From positions 2,666,001 through 2,730,000 of the forward strand of contig JACONQ010000002.1 of NCBI GenBank assembly GCA_014281115.1: DNA of 64,000 nucleotides, written 5' to 3'. A program made the translations under genes and the position numbers. This document shows, one piece after another, positions 35,330-46,717 of this stretch. How positions within the stretch are numbered: position 1 is the stretch's first letter; every line of letters begins with the position of its first letter. This DNA is from Laburnicola sp. R22_1 (lineage: Eukaryota; Ascomycota; Dothideomycetes; Pleosporales; Didymosphaeriaceae). The notes beneath the pieces are model-generated. The model did no database searches and was not told the origin of the DNA. It saw only the letters and a list, made by a program, of their open reading frames with translations.

Positions 35330-35730
35330 TTAACGCCCTGGGATAGGGCAACTATCTTGTCGAGATTCGCCTTCTGTTATTCGTACCTTCGGTCGAGTAA
35401 CTTGAAAGTTTCGAGTTAATCCTTATAGAGGTCGTAATCCTCTCTGTACGCCCTTACGCCAGTCGTCGACAGGTCTAACGGCCTTGTTGGGCGTGCGCGA
35501 GGGTTGTTAGTATTCGCGTTAATAAACGCTAGACTTAGTGCATAGCCAACACTAATGTTTAGTGGGATTAGAATAACTAGTTGGGTCATAGGTTAGATCT
35601 CTTAGTCTGGGTCAATAATATCCCAGATCCCTAGAGATTGGGCGCGGGCTTTAATTTGCCTTAGCCATGGTGTATAGTTTGAGTAATCGAATAGAATCAC
35701 TATGGGATCTCTAAGCGTCGATAAAGACAT
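35330..35730 (-). pseudogene. Copia-type gag N-terminal fragment
   Basis: A minus-strand frame from Met at 35,730 reads MSLSTLRDPIVILFDYSNYT, then PWLRQIKARAQSLGIWDIID, then SVGYALSLAFINANTNN, VRAYREDYDLYKDxLETFKL, and ends about 35,330 at VALSQGVNDIQP. The opening (a short target loop, Trp-Leu-x-x-Ile-Lys, Leu-Gly-Ile-Trp) is the classic start of fungal Copia gag proteins. Only about 130 residues remain, with no zinc knuckle or pol. Two or three TAA/TAG stops replace Gln. It lies directly upstream of the TLH-B 5' region in the same orientation. No LTR could be identified beside it. Confidence 0.75.
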
Positions 35731-35909
35731 AATAATCAGCTTAATTAAGGTAGTAAGACTCTTAGTTGTTAAATATACGGGTATTCTTAATAAGTTAAGA
35801 TGGAAAAGTAGTAGGTTAATTAATTAATTGTGTGTATTCTGTCGGAGAAGCTTGGCTACCGCGAGAAGTAACTATCTAGTACTAAGCCGCACTAGTACTA
35901 TTTAGAATA

Positions 35910-37550
35910 GTATAGGAGCAGTGTAAAATAGTAGTACGCTAGCCTCCTTAGTGTATTTTATAGTAAAATCACTATAATTTACACTAATTACCACTGTAAG
36001 GGGCCATATAATCGTACACACCTACCCACTAGATTTTATAGTAACTATTTATCTAATATATATATTATAGCTACCTTATTTACTCTTTATAAAGTAGCTA
36101 TCTTCTTATATATAAGCACTATTAAATGCGCCATTTTCTTAGTACCTCGTATAAGCCAATTAAGCGACTAGATAACTAAGGTAGGAGAGGATCCCTAATG
36201 CCTTCGAATCTGCTCACAAACTAGAGTTAACTAAGCGTCTAGCTTACGTGCGTTGCTTAGTGTTGCAGACTCCTATAGGGTCTCTAGTAGGGCTACTAGC
36301 GCTAGCGCTAGCAACAGTGTACGAAGCTTAATATTAAGCTTTAAGAGCACTGCCTCTAGATTGTGTAGGACTAGCCTAGAGCCTTAAAAGCTTACGCAGA
36401 TATTCTCCTTTATAATTAACTAGTTATAGGCGGCGCGAAAGGCTAGTAGAAACTTAAGCTTAGTAATATAGTTAATATAGCTACGTATTAGGCCCTTAAC
36501 CTAGCGCCCGTACGCCTGCTTTAATAGCGAGAAGCAGCCTATATTAAGTGGCTGTAGGAGGTGTAATAAATATAGTGGCATACATAGAGTATAAATCTTA
36601 TTCTCTCTATAGATCTTCTAGAATTTAAGTAAGTTATAGCTCTTATAGCTATTAAGTATTAGGAGCTAATACGCGCCTACTCTACGCTCTACTATATACT
36701 TAATAAAGTACTATAGCTAGGTAACACTAAGCTTATTTATAGTCTACCTATTATTACTAAGACTAATAGTCTAGTTACCTAGTATATTATCGCCCTCGTA
36801 CTAGGCTAAGAGGTAGTACTTGCTAGTAAAGATAACAAAGGGTAAAATTACCCACCTAGTAGTATTAATACTATAAATTATTGTTACCTACTTATAATTG
36901 CCTGGCTGGATTGCTTTTAGCTAACTACGTCTCTCTAAGCCTATAATAACTAGCTAGGAGAATATCTTGCCTATTAGAAAGCTAGTCTTATTAAAGTTAA
37001 AGGTGTCCTTATTATAGATACTGTAGGTGGCCTTTATACATACTACTAGCTTAAAATAGATCTATATAGCTATTAGGTCCTTATAGAGGGCTCGCTATTA
37101 ATTATAGGCTTAATTAAATCGCGTTATAAGGCTATCTATTCGCTTAATAAAGTTTCTAGGCCACTGCTAGCTAATATGGCCTGCGCTACGCTTAGTAAGC
37201 AGCTTATTCGCTATATTTTATATAGCACCTAGAGTAGCCGCAAAGTCTTACGAATCTAGGTTAAGTATATACTTAATAATAACCTCCTCTTCTAGCTTAG
37301 TAAGCTTCTTTAATTTAGGCTTATAATTGTGTTGCGTAGTAATTCTAGCGTATTAGCTACAAAGCGTGCTTTTAGGAACGTTAAACGTCGCTGTAGCGCG
37401 ATTAACGCTCTGAATATAATTCTAATTAATAGCTAAGATAGCTAGAGAGACATTTACTTTATTATAGGGCAATTAAATAAGTGTTAGTTAAGCCATTATA
37501 GTTAATAGGTAACGCGTTATAGAAAGTTAGTAGGGTTTACAGCTCGCTTA
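35910..37550 (-). mobile_element. pogo-type DNA transposon, copy 4
   Basis: A minus-strand pogo-type transposase relic fills this stretch. Possible ends are GAGCAGTGTAAAATAGTAG at about 35,920 and, inverted, GAGCTGTAAACCCTACTA at about 37,540. They match only loosely, so limits are approximate and no TA duplication is claimed. It separates TLH-B and the gag fragment from the Gypsy fragment. Confidence 0.7.
36520..37500 (-). pseudogene. pogo-type transposase relic
   Basis: The frame begins near 37,500 and reads LPYNKVNVSLAILAIN, NRATATFNVPKSTL (helix-turn-helix of the psq type), KLTKLEEEVIIKYILNLD (CENP-B-like part), WPRNFIKRI, then FNFNKTSFLIGKIF for the family's NFDETGFMIG, and YTLCMPLYLLHLLQPLNIGC for PPHSSHLLQPLDVGCF. 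First and third acidic residues read Asn, so at least two of the triad are lost by G-to-A changes. Stops are frequent. The same order of parts is seen in pogo copy 3, but the sequence belongs to a different subfamily. Confidence 0.8.
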
Positions 37551-37569
37551 TATTTGCAGCTTACTTATA

Positions 37570-40310
37570 AACACGTTATAGAGTTTTTAAGAGTAGCTCT
37601 ACCCCTTACTAAACTTACTTAGAAGAAGTCTAGTGCTGCCTAGGACGAGTAAGCTTAAAGAAGGAAGGAAAGCTAATCCTTACACCTAGATGCGTAGGCA
37701 AGAGTAGCTTTTAAAGAGTTAAAGATTGCATTTATAGTAGTGCCTATATTAGTGTACTTTAAGTCTAATAGAGAGATAAGACTTAAGGTAGATACCTTAG
37801 ATAGCGTAATATCTAGTATATTAAGCTAGAATATGCCCAAATCTAATAGAACCCTATAATAGCGACCTATTAGTTTCTTTTTATAAAAGCTAAATAGCAC
37901 ACAACTTTAATGTAATACACATAATAAGGAATTACTAGCTATTAATAGAAGCGTCGAATATTAGCGATACTACTTATTAAGTATTCTATTTACTATCCTT
38001 ATAGATTACAATAACTTGCGATAGTTTATAGATATAAAGAAATTAAACTACTAGTAGGTTAGAATCTATAAAAGGCTAGCAGACTATAATTTTATTATTA
38101 TCTACTAGTTAGAGAAGGAAAACCCGGCGGATAGACTATTAAGACGCCCTAACTATATAAGCGAGGCGCAACACCTAGTAGAGAAAGAAAATAGGACTTA
38201 TATAGAGCCTTTGGAAACAATATTAAGTAGGGATACTTTTAATAAACTAACTACCTAATTAATTAGTGCGATTATAAGGTCCTAGTAAGCGGCACCCTAG
38301 GGACAAAGGCGGCTAAGAAGGCGCGAACCTAGGAAAGTAATTATAGAAGAGCTAATATTGTTAATAAATAGTAGCTCTGAATCTAACTTAGAGACTAAGG
38401 ATAAAGTTAAGGCTCTAGAAGAACCTTAGCCCTAATAGTTAGGTAAAGAGTTGTTAAAAGAAGGCGTAATAGAGTAAAATAGAATTAAAGTGCTTATAAT
38501 AAGTGCGAAGAAGGCGAAGGCCCTCTAAACGTGCTATAATAGCCCTATAGGTAGGCATTTTAGGTCGAAGAAGACGTTAGAGAAGTTAAGAAGGCATTTC
38601 TAATAGAAAGAAATGCAACGTAAAGTTAAGAACTACTATTATAACTATTTAAAGTGCAGAATGTTTATTATACCTTAATACTAACTATATAGTCTTTTAA
38701 ATTTTTTGCCTATGCCAAATGGCCCTTAGGAGGATGTTACCTTAAATTTTATTATAGACTTACTCTCTAGCCAAATAATTAGCCAAGTCTATAATACTAT
38801 TCTAGTAATAGTAGACTATTTAACAAACATAGCTTATTATATACCTACTAGGATAGATTAGAACGCAAAGAACTTAGCGAAAGTCTAGATTCGAGATATT
38901 ATTAGGTTATATGGCACTTCTAAGACAATTTTATTAGATAGAGGTCTAATAATAAACTGTTGCTATTAGGACTCTTTTTATTATTATATTAACACTATAA
39001 GAGTATTATTATTAGCCTATTACCCGCAAATAGACGGGTAAACTAAAAGGTAGAATTAGACGCTTAAATAGTAACTTTAGTGCTTTTGCTACCTAGAATA
39101 GGATAACTAGATAAGGTAGTTACTAATTACGAAATTTACGTATAATAATAGCGTAAACGTAGTAACTAAAGTAACTCCTTTTTACGCATACTACAAAGCG
39201 GATTCTTATATACTAGAATGGCCCGGAATACCGCTTAGCGATAGAGAATTACCACTAGGCATATTAATTGTAGTAAGAGTTATTGCACTATAGGCTTAAT
39301 ATAGAATAAAGATTGTAGCGGCGAATAAGTACTAGAAGAAGTACGCTAATAAGAAGAGAAAGCACCTTAGTCTTAAACTAAGAGATTAAGTATTTATATT
39401 TACTAGACATCTAAACTCTACTTAACCTAAGCGTAAACTTAATTAGAAGTTTATTAGACTAGGCATAGTTAAGTACTCTATAAGAAAAGGAGCCTATAGA
39501 GTTAACTTCCCGAAATTAAATATATACTCGGTCTTTTATATATTATTGTTAGAGCTATATAAATAAAGAGGAGCTATTAAGTCTTAAGTAGGTCCTATTA
39601 TAGATACCCTACGTATGTTCGGCAATAACGTGTACTATATAGAGAAAGTGCTAGAGAGTAGGTAGTTATTAGTTAGAATCTAGAAATACCTTATTAAATA
39701 GGAGAGTTACCTAAAAGAAGAAAATTTATAGAAGCTAGGCACTAATCTAAGTGCTAATACTATTAAAGAGTTCTAAAAAAGAAAAAATATTCTAGAACGA
39801 TATTAAAGAGGCTCTTGTTCGGGTTAAATAATTGCAGAAGGGGGATAAAGGAAGAAAAGAACCTTTTTAGAAAATTTTAATAGGGAATTTTAATTTCTTG
39901 TTTTTATAAATAAGAAATCGGACTTAGGTTAACTATATAGTTAGAGAATTACTATAGAAAGTATACTTACTATCTTTACTTATTTTTCTCTATAGAGAGT
40001 TTTTTTTACTATAATTATAGAGGTGTTTAATAGCGCAAGGTGTTGTAAAGGTAATATAAACTTAGAAAGATTATAGTATCTCTAGAGGTTAGTTAAAAAG
40101 AACTATAAAGGACTATAAGAGTATATTACACTTTGCTTAGAGCCAAAAGAAGAGAATATTCTAAGAATCTGGGTTTAAGATATTTTAGGGCGTTGCCGCC
40201 CGCCAAAAGGCGCTATCTAAGTCCTAACAGACTCCTATATTATAGGAAGCTATTATTCCTAGGGACCCTAAGGCATAATGGCCCTAGAGGTCCCTCTTAT
40301 ATATATATAT
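37570..40310 (+). mobile_element. Ty3/Gypsy chromovirus, 5'-truncated fragment
   Basis: Only the 3' half is present: end of RT, RNase H, integrase, a chromodomain-like tail and probably the 3' LTR (starting somewhere after 39,830, where a purine-rich GAAGGGGGATAAAGG tract lies). The 5' part (gag, protease, most of RT) is missing and the left edge abuts pogo copy 4. I found no matching LTR upstream, so the element is truncated rather than nested. Confidence 0.82.
37580..39780 (+). pseudogene. Gypsy pol 3' part: RNase H, integrase, chromodomain
   Basis: RNase H reads AFKELKIAF, EIRLKVDTLDSVISSIL, KELLAINRSVEYxRYYL and RLADYNFIIIY with KENPADRLLRRP, the standard chromoviral sequence with a few changes. 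The integrase zinc part is eroded (KCRMF), and its core reads DVTLNFIIDLLSSQ, VDYLTNIAYYIP, LLDRGLIINC and YYPQIDGQTKRQNQTLKQQL, where TERxNQTLEQ would be normal, so the catalytic Glu is Lys. The tail near 39,640-39,770 (YYIEKVLESR, KYLIK, ESYLKEENL) fits a chromodomain (YEVEKILDSR, YLVKW, EENTWEP). Stops throughout. Dead. Confidence 0.85.
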
Positions 40311-41850
40311 TAGCCTAAGACCCCTAAAGGGGCTAAAAGCACTACTAAGAAGCTAAAAAGGCACTATCCGCAACTATGGCTACGAGTGGGACTTTTACTA
40401 TTACCCTACAACTTCTAATAATACGTTAGTCTATATTTATTCTATAACCGCGTTAGTATATAATATAATAGAATAAAAAGCGAAATTATAGATTTTGTCT
40501 TACTTTAGGGTCCCACCCTTATAAGTTACGCGGTTAATAGCCTTCTTATAGTAATATTACTTAGTCTCGCGCTTTATATTAGTATGAGCGCGCTTCTTAG
40601 TAAAGTAATAGGTTAATTAATAGATATTACTACTATTATAAATATAGAGATTCTGTGCATAGGGCTTAAACAAGCTAAGAAGTAATTAGTTAATAATAAG
40701 CGCCATAAGAATAACTACACCTACTTAATATAGTTTATAAGCCTCTTAGTAGCCTTATAGACGCGTTTCTTATTCTTATTAGAATTACTACTATAGAGGA
40801 TAACCTAAGTAGTTATAAAGTGGTTAAGCTTAGTGTTAAAGTTAATAGGGCACTATATTATCTTAGTTAGCGGTATAATGGCGCCTAATAAGGGCATATA
40901 TTACTATAAGGCAATATTTATTTCGAATTAAGTAATCTCTATATCTAGACAGCTAGACTCTATTAATCTAGATTAATAGGATAAGCTTTATATCTAGGAA
41001 ATAACAAGTGTATAGAAGATCCCCCTTATAGATAAGTTTAACGTAACAAACGCACGAATTAGCACTAGCGTGTTAGTTATAAGCCAACTCTGCTCGCTAT
41101 ATAGCGAGCGTCTTCTTAAGGACCATCTTACTATAGAGAGGAATATTAGGACGTATTAGGATAATAAAAGCAAGATGGTATATATTAAATTAACTAGTTA
41201 AGGCGTGAGGAGCAAGGGGAGTACGAGGGTAGGCAAAAACCAAAACAACTACGCTAAGCCTTGCTTAATAGCACCTTTGGCTTCCGAACTAGTCAGGTGC
41301 CCTAGAGCACCTTAATAGCGTAATAGCGCCTAACACAACAATAATTATTATTATATAGTTATAAGACTGGCAATTGTTTACTTTTTAAGCAAAGATAATA
41401 GGATATTACACGTTTTAATCTCCTAGGGCAACCTAGATTAGGTTAATTCTAAAAGGGGAATACTATAAGGCCTTCTTATTGCTTAGGTGGCCAAATAGGG
41501 ACTTATGTCTCCTTTAGGCCTAGTGGGGGTTTAGATAAAAACTCCCTTACTTTGGATAAAAGTGGGTAGCAATTCGTCTTATTACTACTTACCTCCTAAT
41601 ATTATTCTATTCTGCCTTATTAACTATTAGGCGTTCTAGTAGCACTCTTATACCTATATAATAAGTATATTATAATGCGCTAGTGCGCTAGTGTACTTGC
41701 GCTAGTATAGATGCGATATATCTGCCTATACCCTAGTGTAATATTGCGCCTTAGGTTTAATATTATCTTTAGTGTAGGTTAGCTAGTGCAGTATCCTTCC
41801 TATAGCCCTAGCGTGATAATGCCCCTACTAGTTTAATATTCCTACGTTTT
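40311..41850. other. Unassigned region, possible old LTR-element remains
   Basis: This is mixed AT-rich and GC-moderate sequence with no coding frame I trust. At about 41,215-41,345 the inverse strand reads TGTTGTGTTAGGCGCTATTA, which looks like an LTR start, and CCTTTAGG/CCTAAAGG words recur at 40,320 and 41,510. No second copy is present in the window to confirm it. Confidence 0.4.
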
Positions 41851-41854
41851 AAAA

Positions 41855-42390
41855 GGGTTAGTCTCTAGAAATATACGCTAATAGAGTGTCTAGCCTTTAG
41901 GGTATAAATTAGAGTATTTCTTTAAAAGGGTGCCCTTTTACTACACTCTCTAATCTAAAGATACTAAAAAAGAGTGTACTAAATACCTATAGAGTAGGTA
42001 ATTATATCCTCTATGGCTAAAATATATAAATAATATAATTATGCCCTATATAGCTAAAATATGTAGAAATTGCCATTATAACCTATATAGAGGCTTTAAA
42101 AATAGTAATTAAGGAATAAAAATAGAGAAGTAATTCTACTAAAAAAGGAAGATAGAGAAGTCTATATAGATATAAGGCTAGTTAGCTAAAAGTATAGTAA
42201 ATTCCCACCTATACTATAGTACTAATAGCTAGCCTATATTAGAAAACCTCTAGAGATAAAGATATGTTGCACCTAGGTTAAGTCTCTAAAAGTATACGCT
42301 AATAGAGTGCCTAGCCTTTAGAGTATAAATTAGAGTATTTCTCTAGAAGAATGCTTTTTTACTACACACTATTAAGTGTAGTTTTACTAA
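41855..42390 (+). repeat. Two direct copies of a ~115-bp unit about 420 bp apart
   Basis: The segment at 41,860-41,975 (GTCTCTAGAAATATACGCTA, AGAGTGTCTAGCC, TTAGAGTATTTCT, TTTTACTACAC) recurs at 42,280-42,395 with only small changes, mostly C/T and G/A. Between them, related words (TAATTATATCCTCTATGGCTAAAATATA) also repeat at shorter spacing. This is probably a decayed tandem duplication. Confidence 0.75.
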
Positions 42391-42595
42391 AAATCCATAT
42401 TAGCTTTCTATATATTATAGTAAAGAGATACTAAAAAAAATAAAAAGTGCTTTATATAGGAGTAAAGGCACTAAAAATAATAGTAAATAGATTTATATAG
42501 AAAATAGAGGTACTTAGCTATAGGTATAGTAGACTCGCTATATACTAGTAGTAAAGTACTACTAAAAAGCTAAAATTCTACCTACTACCTCTATT

Positions 42596-42850
42596 ACGCA
42601 ACTAGTAGCTAACCTATATAAAAAGGTTAGCTACTTTAATCTAATATTATGGCACTAGCAGCTAGCCTATATAAAAATTAGAGGATATTCTATTAATATT
42701 GCGGTATTAGCGACTTGCTTATATTAAAAAATTAGAATATTTAACTAATATTACGGCACTAGTAGCTAGTCTATATAGAAGTATAGAAGGTTAAATTCTA
42801 TATTGTAGCACTAGTAGTTCGCTTATATAAAAAATTAGAATATGCCTAAA
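42596..42850 (+). repeat. 52-bp tandem repeat, five units
   Basis: Five units of 52 bp (the first 53) repeat the pattern CGGCACTAGTAGCTAGCCTA then TATAAAAAATTAGAATATT and TAATATT. Units start near 42,596, 42,649, 42,701, 42,753 and 42,805. The last is cut short. Differences are largely transitions. Confidence 0.85.
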
Positions 42851-43700
42851 AAGTAATAGTTGCTAGAGGATATTTAAAATATACTTATATTAGTAGACTA
42901 GGTATAAAGAGCACACTTATACTATTAAAAAAATATATAATGCTATACTATACGTTATATTATTAAAAGATAGAAATATATTCTTTTTATTTTATCTTTA
43001 CTAGTATATTCTACTAAAAATTAACTGTTACTATAATAATTATTACAATCGACATAATTTTATTAGTAGAAGCGGCCGAATTTTTTTCGAGTAATAGTAA
43101 CTTATAAGAAGCTAAACTAAAGTTTAATATAACTATACTTTTATTATATATTACTATATACGTTATACTTTGCTAGTAAGCGAAGTCATAGTAATATAAA
43201 AAGCTACTTATACGCTAGTATGTCTCTAATTGCTATATTTGCTTATTTATAACTACTATTCGGATAATAACTTATTTAGTTTATTATAATAAGTTTAACC
43301 TTAACTTTACTATACTTATTAACGCTTATATATAATATAGATAGGTTTAAAATTAATACCCTATTAAGTATATTAAAGATAGTAATAGTCTCTATCTAAA
43401 GTATAGAAAGTATATTCTAGAGCTCTATAAGTATTATAGGAGGAAGTAATAGTTGCTAGGTCTACTAATTATCCTTTTATAGGTTAATTATAAGAGAAGT
43501 GTTTAGTACTACTTTATCTAGCTTTATTATAGGTTTAGTATCTTAAAATTAAATAGTTTAGCTTAAAAAGTAAAATTAAATATATATTAAGTATTTTATA
43601 GTAATATAACCCTATTACTATAATAATATTAGCAGACTAGCTATCTAATCTATATAGGCAGCTTACCCGAGTGGCTAGCTTACGTATCGGCTAGCTTATA
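42851..43700 (+). other. Decayed element with Fot-like right terminus
   Basis: The end at 43,645-43,700 (GGCAGCTTACCCGAGTGGCTAGCTTACG and on) matches the right edge of Fot copy 1 at 8,215-8,262 over about 45 bp, with the three-AGCTAGC layout. The 700 bases before it may be transposase C-terminal coding in plus orientation, but I could not align it. No left end was found. Confidence 0.5.
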
Positions 43701-43704
43701 AAAG

Positions 43705-43998
43705 AAAAAAATATATAAAAATATATATAAAAATATAAAAAAATATATAAAGAAATATATAAAAAATATATATAAAAATATATAAAAAATATATAAAAAT
43801 ATATAAAAAAATATATAAAAATATATAAAAAATATATAAAAAAATATATAAAAATATATAAAAAATATATAAAAAATATATAAAAAAATATATAAAAATA
43901 TATAAAAAATATATAAAAAATATATAAAAAAATATATAAAAAATATATAAAAAAATATATAAAAAATATATAAAAAAATATATAAAAATATATAAAAA
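43705..43998 (+). repeat. AAATATATAAAA microsatellite array
   Basis: About 25 units of 10-13 bp alternate ATATATA with A5-A7 runs over 290 bp. The array directly abuts the Fot-like terminus at 43,700. Confidence 0.95.
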
Positions 43999-44599
43999 AA
44001 TAGATAGATTTTTAATAGTGAAAATAGAATTATAAATAGATAGTAAGAGAAAAATATAGTATAGAATAGAGTTAATTAATAAAAAGAATAGAAATATATT
44101 ATAAAATAGTAGAGATAATAATAGGGTATAGTAAGTATATAGAAAATAAAATAAAGAATAGGTTAAAGAATAGAAAAGAATAGTTAAAAGAATAGAAAAA
44201 AGCTATAAATACATTATAAGAATATAATAAATTAGAAGTAAAAATAGATAAGTAGATTTATTATATAATAGATAGTAAAATATATACTTTAGTGTATTTT
44301 TACAATAGAAAATATAGTAGATAAGATAAAATTAAATTAAATTAGTAGATTTAAGAATATTGAAATATAAAAAAGTTAATTAAAAGAAAATAAAGAAAGA
44401 AAATATATTATAAGTATAATTTAGTATAAAATAATTATAATTAAGAGTTAGAGTTATAATAACTATAAAAAATAGGGTTATCATAATAAAATATAAAAAA
44501 ATTTAGGATTAGAGTTATTAGTTATTATAATTATAAACAATATAAGAAATATATTTTATATTAGAAATTTAATATATAAAAAAATATTAAGAATATATA
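43999..44599. other. AT-rich spacer
   Basis: This is A- and T-dominated sequence with AATAGA/TATAAA words and no coding frame or inverted repeat. Fot copy 3 is inserted at its right edge. Confidence 0.6.
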
Positions 44600-44601
44600 T
44601 A

Positions 44602-46392
44602 AGCTCGGCCATATAGTGGTCGGCCACATATAGTAATCGGCCACCCCACCCAAAGCAGCCACACAGTTTGGAGTCGCGATTTCTTAACAACAATAATTAC
44701 AATTGCCATTTAGTACACATAGAACTAAGTTTAAGTGCTGCTACTGCTGCTGCTACTTTTTAAGCTTCTTTCTCTAGTGAACTACTTGCCTGTTAAGCCT
44801 GTAAAGTAACTGCTCGGTCAATAGCAGCCTTTATAGCCTTAACATTACTAAAGCGCTTATTTGGATTAACTTGAACGCGCTTTCTGACGCGGGTGATCTT
44901 AGCACTATCTAGTTAATATTTGAGTCGTTGATTTTTAGCCTTAAGTTAGGCTGCCCTAGTGTTGGCTTCTGCAATAGCCTTGCCTGCCTTGCCAAGCACT
45001 ACGCGGGTGCTTTGTAAGAGAGATTCTAATAATAGTAGCTGTTGTTAAGCCTTATATAGAGCCTATAAGCTTTAAGGGGTGTTAAAGACTTGATCTGCAG
45101 TTACTAGCCCCTAACTGCTCGCTGGAGGGGTGACTAGCCGGCCAGTTACTTGAGATGAGAGCAGTATAAGGTCTAGGTTGTATGGGCAGAGCCCTGCAGC
45201 CCTTTAGCCAGCTCGGATAACTCGCTCTAAGAGTCCTTCTTCTCTAGCTTTGTTGTATAATATAACGAAGCGCTCTTTTTTAATAGGTGCTGCGTTATTA
45301 AGGGCTAAGAGAGCTCGTATCTCACCACGGTACTTAGATTTAAGTACTAAGAAAGGAGCAAGATCTAACAGCTAAAGCAGGTGTAAGGAGTAAGCTAGAA
45401 GATATAAGAGGTGGATCTTGTTGACCTTGCAGAGCCACATAAAGTTAATAGGGATGTGGGAGCTATAGCTGTTAAGAAGGAGGAGCCGCCAGCCACTGTT
45501 AGATAGTGAAGTATTTAGAATGAAAATACGCTGCAACTATTCATAGCCAATTAAGTTTAACATCCATCCATTCTCTAACGTTGTATAGAGCCAATCTAGT
45601 GTGCCTTATGCTGGAAACTATATTAACTGTAGATGCTTGCCCTTAAAGATGACTAGGCATTGAAGCTTGACGCCGACAGCTAAGATAGTCTCAATAATTA
45701 ATACCCACTCGCGATCCTCTAGGGATTTAATATAAGCCTTCTTCTTTAATAAACTAGTAACAACCTAGGAGTTTATACATACTCCTAGTGCGCACCCAGT
45801 CTTATCTATATTCTATATGTCTTTATACTGTATGCCTAGCTCTATTCTTGTCCGCTCAAACAGCTCAAGAAAGGCTTGTATAGTGTCTTAACTGGCTGCA
45901 GTAGTCCTTGCACTCTTAATTGTTTAGCCGACAATAGAGGCGACGCGTGGGTTGCGTGTAATAAAATAGGGTACCTATAGTTGCCCCAGAGGCTCGTGGT
46001 CACCATTTATGTGCAGGATTCAGGTGGCCATCTCTCGCACACGGGGATAAGATGGAGGTTGTGCGCGTGAGTCCTCTTCTAGTATCCACTCTACTAGAAA
46101 GCGCTCTTGCTCCGGAGTTAATCGCTGTTAGTTAGAGTGAGCTATCGCGTTGGGTTGGCGACCGTTAATGCGCTCTTGGAGAGTTGATTAGGGCACGCCC
46201 TAGGCCTTAGCAGCCTTCCGTTGGCTTATATAAACACCAGAATTAAGATCGCTAATAGCAGATTGTATTGCTAGTTCACAAGGATCCATTTTAAACGCGT
46301 GGTGTTAAGAGTATAGATGATCAAAAAGTGAGTAACGCGTTATGGTGGGGTGACCGATCACTATATGTGGCCGAACACTATATGGCCGAGCT
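44602..46392 (-). mobile_element. Fot-type DNA transposon, copy 3, TSD TA
   Basis: Inverted repeats of about 50 bp (AGCTCGGCCATATAGTGKTC then GGCCACATATAGTRATCGG) flank 1,791 bp, with TA at 44,600-44,601 and 46,393-46,394. Each terminus is itself built of three direct iterations of a TCGGCCAnnTATAGTGR word, which are likely transposase-binding sites. The transposase is on the minus strand. It is moderately mutated, much less than its AT-rich surroundings. Confidence 0.93.
44697..46289 (-). pseudogene. Fot-type transposase, RIP-inactivated
   Basis: Met at 46,289 begins MDPCELAIQSAISDLNSGVY, followed by SQRKAAKA and a QERINGRQPNAIAH helix-turn-helix, then RLTPEQERFLVEWILEED (CENP-B-like DNA-binding part). 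The core reads NIDKTGCALG for the family's NxDETGFxxG (Glu to Lys), then NGWMLNLIGYE, and SYSSHIPINFMWLC where DSHGSH is expected. The end holds NNAAPIKKERFVIL, a Ser/Pro linker and VQVNPNKRFSNVKAIKAAID. It aligns with Fot copies 1 and 2 along its length. Stops are TAG, TAA and one or two frame slips. Confidence 0.85.
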
Positions 46393-46394
46393 TA

Positions 46395-46715
46395 AAGGTT
46401 AGAACCGTAGTTAAGATTAGGAAATTTCGAGAAATAATTTTCTAGTTTTAAGAGTTAAGAATATATAGGCCTATTGTACAAATTAAATACACTTTTCTAA
46501 TTTTTAATTAAGGTTATAGTTATTAAGTTATTAATATTAAAAGGTAGTGTTTCTATTAAGATAAGGCCTAAATTCGGTAAGGCGTGCAAAGTAAGACGCT
46601 AACCTATATTAGAGTTTAATTTAGAGTACGCTAAGCTAAGATTATTAGCTTCTAAATCTCTTTACTTACTTATAAAGTATTCTTAATAATAATAATAACG
46701 TAGTATCTATAGCTT
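46395..46715. other. Short spacer between Fot copy 3 and relic R3
   Basis: I see no gene here. A short ATA run lies near 46,690. Confidence 0.5.
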
Positions 46716-46717
46716 AT

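Noticed and set aside
40133..40318. 61-residue Arg-rich plus-strand frame
   Set aside because: It lies in the probable 3' LTR area of the Gypsy fragment, shows no domain, and its length is expected by chance.
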